From: Candidatus Solibacter sp.
GTDB taxonomy: Bacteria; Acidobacteriota; Terriglobia; Bryobacterales; Bryobacteraceae
Direction of reading: 5' to 3'
DNA length: 64,000 nucleotides
Assembly: GCA_013822245.1 (NCBI GenBank)
Contig: PNKE01000044.1
Span: 1-64,000 of the forward strand
Of this stretch, positions 62,801 to 64,000 are shown in pieces; the stretch's first letter is position 1; each line of letters begins with the position of its first letter. Both the position numbers and the translations under genes were made by a program. The notes beneath the pieces were generated by a model that ran no database searches, had not been told where the DNA came from, and worked only from the letters and a program-made list of their open reading frames with translations.

Positions 62801-63298
62801 GTTGTTCACCACGCCCGGCGTCAGGCCGGCCAGCGCCAGATAGCTGCGGCCGTTCACCGCGATATTCTCCATCTGTGCGCCAGAGATCTGATTGGATCGC
62901 TCGCCCGACTCGGTCTTCAGAATCTCAGCCTGTGCCGTGACCTCGACCACCTCGGCCAGTTGTCCCAACTCCAGCGAGAGTTCGCCGAGCGCCACGCGCT
63001 CGTTCACCTGCACCACCAGATTCCTGAGCTCGAGCGTCTTGAACCCTGTCAACTTGATCGTCAGCGTGTAATTGCCGGGCGGAATTGCCGGGAAAAAGAA
63101 CCGCCCCTCAGTCCCCGTCGTCACGGTGAGGCCGATGTCGCGGCCCGTGCTCGTCAATTTCACTTCGGCGTTCGGAACCGCCGACTTCTGGGCATCAAAT
63201 ACCGAACCTGAGATTGAGCCGTTGGTCTGCTGTGCGAATGCTGCACCGCACATCAGGAAAGCCGCGGCCAGTAGCACACTGAGCTTTTGTCCGCCCAT
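59831..63298 (-). CDS. TonB-dependent receptor, Oar-like, with carboxypeptidase-regulatory domain
   Basis: About 1155 residues; the ATG at 63298 has GGGAG at 9-base spacing, while the ATG at 63307 abuts it. Signal peptide SVLLAAAFLMCGAAFAQ; carboxypeptidase-regulatory domain about 25-105 (GSISGSVFDAQKSAVPNAEVKL, PPGNYTLTIKLTGFKTLEL); plug about 120-260 (NGRSYLALAGLTPGVVN, LLLNGISNVDTG, AEFRILTGTYQAEYGRSAGAQI); then a long barrel ending IVQLMVRYMF with terminal Phe. Oar-like receptors import large ligands or proteins across the outer membrane using TonB. Ligand unknown. It has its own strong terminator. Confidence 0.92.
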   Translation of the reverse strand: MGGQKLSVLLAAAFLMCGAAFAQQTNGSISGSVFDAQKSAVPNAEVKLTSTGRDIGLTVTTGTEGRFFFPAIPPGNYTLTIKLTGFKTLELRNLVVQVNERVALGELSLELGQLAEVVEVTAQAEILKTESGERSNQISGAQMENIAVNGRSYLALAGLTPGVVNNGNFTVAGTSGLGAISANGSRYNQNQLLLNGISNVDTGNNGDQLSTVSLDTVAEFRILTGTYQAEYGRSAGAQIIVQTKSGARDFHGSGYYYRRHDSMNANTWFRNNQGLPRQLYRYQNPGYTIGGPVFIPNTFNKDRDKLFFFWSQEFQRQLQPEGFRRITVPTALERQGDFSQSLNNQGLALGAIRDPESGSPFPGAMIPSSRFFAPGRALLNLYPQPNQDQRVFRNYNYETQVSTRRPRREDHLRVDYNLNDNTRIFGHWINNHNIFTSPYGSFVLGSTVGAYLIDDGRPGKSYAGGLTRVISPTATLEYTVGWGRNDILIEPNAANADALTRAKTGINLPLIYPGAVQRDFIPQVTFNGTRISNTSGFGTGNAPFVNFNDTLDNTGIFTKVSGTHVIKVGGYWQFSRKNQTSFANANGNYNFGDNPANPNDTNFGFSNAMLGVYNSFTQARAYANGQYRYHNLEWFAQDTWKVARRLTLDFGMRMAWIQPQYDAGLITSSFLPSAFNASQASRLYYPQLSATGSVTGAIDPVTGQTLASVFIGRLVPGTGSITNGIIQPNQNGANKYMMRDRGIHWGPRFGFALDLIGDQSTIVRGGGGIFYDRFQGNRVFDLLTNPPTVLQPTLNFGFASQISPQNLLLGPPGLVMADPTGVVPTTYNFNFGIQRRLWYQTVLDVAYVGSLGRHLQNNRNINAMPYGAWFNVPAEQRAGLNADFFRPYRGFGNINIYEGTVSSNYNSMQVTVSRRVGRTLLDMNYTWSKALGTAQGDGDFQRIDNRNRFANYGPLDFDRRHNLNINFVQDLPNIMKSKDNRFANAVFGGWQLSGIYSFISGAPQGVGFSIPGVANQNLTGSFTEGARVRLLANPFTGANRANIFAQMNPAAFATPMVGSIGVETNPRYLYLPAINNWNLSMQKAFRIVEKHQLQFRVDTFNTLNKTQFSDFNRTINFNGINGTVTNFNPNQLGGFGAMNNTRDPRIVQLMVRYMF

Positions 63299-63307
63299 CT
63301 GTATCAT

Positions 63308-63925
63308 CTCCCTTCGAGAGGTCTTTCGACCAAAGTCTTTCGGGGACCCGCCAACAGCTCAGATCGCGCGGCCCTCGAACGGCTTGCTCAGCGAGCATCG
63401 GCACGGAGGGGATGTACAACCGACATCGCCGATATTTCAAGCACCGCTGCCGCCAGCGCGAACTGGCCCTGTTAAAGATCCCCGAGCATGTACGTTTATA
63501 TCACGGGATGTTGATAATTGTATTTGTTAAAGTATGTTAAGATTTCGACCATCCCCGCTGCCGCGCCACAGCCCTTGGTCCGCAGTATTAACGTCCGCTC
63601 GTGGAGTCCACGGGTTCCGAGCGGAGCGTTAACACCGTTACACCAGGCTCCCGGCATTCGATCCGCGTTACGCGGCCGAAGGTGGTCCGGGCTGTCAAGA
63701 CCAAAATCGCCTCGCAATCAGCGAGCGGCCTGGGCGTCCGTTTTGAGTGGGCCGGCCGAAGCCGCCCCGGCCATTCCTGCCCTTGAGCCGGCGCTCGAGT
63801 TCCATCCCTGGATAGCCCCATCCTCCGCTCAAGTGCATTGATTCCACCGCCAGCCATTCTGGCGGCAAAGCGATAAATCCCGGGGGGTCGGGGGCAGAGC
63901 CATCGAGCCGGGCGTCTGTCGTCGC
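63308..63925. other. 618-base intergenic stretch between receptor and insertion sequence
   Basis: A sharply AT-rich patch (about 63494-63548) upstream of the receptor gene probably holds its promoter, but no single -10/-35 pair stands out. The rest holds short frames without support. CCGCCAG-CCATT-CTGGCGG (63847-63865) is a perfect 7-bp hairpin, without T-run, close to the transposase end and perhaps part of the insertion element. Confidence 0.45.
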
Positions 63926-64000
63926 TCATGCCTGGCCCGCCCGAAATAAGGCGGCCGGAGCCTGGTAGTCCAGGCTTTGGTGGAAGCGCTGCTGGTTGTA
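63926..64000 (-). mobile_element. 3' end of an IS3-type transposase (partial at right edge)
   Basis: Read on the minus strand from the window end: YNQQRFHQSLDYQAPAALFR then AGQA and TGA at 63928-63926. This is the classic C-terminus of the IS3-family DDE transposase OrfB (YNxxRxHxxLxYxxPxxxF). The catalytic residues and most of the element lie outside the window. Terminal repeats cannot be defined from this fragment. Confidence 0.75.

Overview
The window reads as chromosomal DNA of a high-GC soil acidobacterium, most like the Bryobacterales/Solibacter group. This assignment is inferred from content: a beta-propeller hybrid sensor kinase, two Oar-like outer-membrane proteins with carboxypeptidase-regulatory domains, a GWxTD protein, many Tat- or Sec-exported sugar enzymes, and a tmRNA whose tag reads ANQQFAYAA. 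I see no rRNA, tRNA or CRISPR array. About 55 intact genes are packed tightly, often with 4-base ATGA overlaps.

Left part (1-17.3 kb): the end of a collagen-like protein with 63-bp repeats; tmRNA on the minus strand; then a minus-strand operon argF-argH-argR followed by a peroxiredoxin. In that peroxiredoxin the catalytic Cys codon is an in-frame TGA, so it is a strong selenoprotein candidate. Paired ARG boxes precede argF. Next come a 1202-residue hybrid histidine kinase, a decayed RsbU-type phosphatase in front of intact RsbV- and RsbW-like genes, a GT9 glycosyltransferase with mtnP, glcE-glcF, a secreted protein with a serine beta-lactamase-like hydrolase, and a micro-operon of two tiny genes with a YbaK-type deacylase.

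Middle part (17.3-36.2 kb): an Oar-like barrel protein, a GWxTD protein, a queuosine-precursor transporter whose start codon lies inside a hairpin, a creatinase-fold protein lacking metal ligands, two APC amino-acid permeases with thiE, a MA-type peptidase, an IPT-domain exported protein, a cellulase-like hydrolase, YdcF, a TrmH methyltransferase with RarA, and a membrane glycosyltransferase.

Right part (36.3-64 kb): many sugar-related or exported proteins (YceI, a GH-like protein, DUF362, GH10 xylanase, a phosphotriesterase-like protein, an aldo/keto reductase-like protein, L-rhamnose mutarotase, a ThuA-DUF1080 fusion), a CopG/MazF toxin-antitoxin pair that looks leaderless, an S8 protease, and an operon of a GNAT protein with two CapK-type adenylate-forming enzymes ending in a broken methyltransferase. 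TrpB2, a second large TonB-dependent receptor with a strong terminator, and the 3' end of an IS3-type transposase close the window.

The main discovery candidate is the TGA-containing peroxiredoxin at 1233..1685. Secondary points of interest are the yhhQ start-codon hairpin, the broken partner-switching module, the CapK-pair cluster and the coupled small genes at 16.4 kb.
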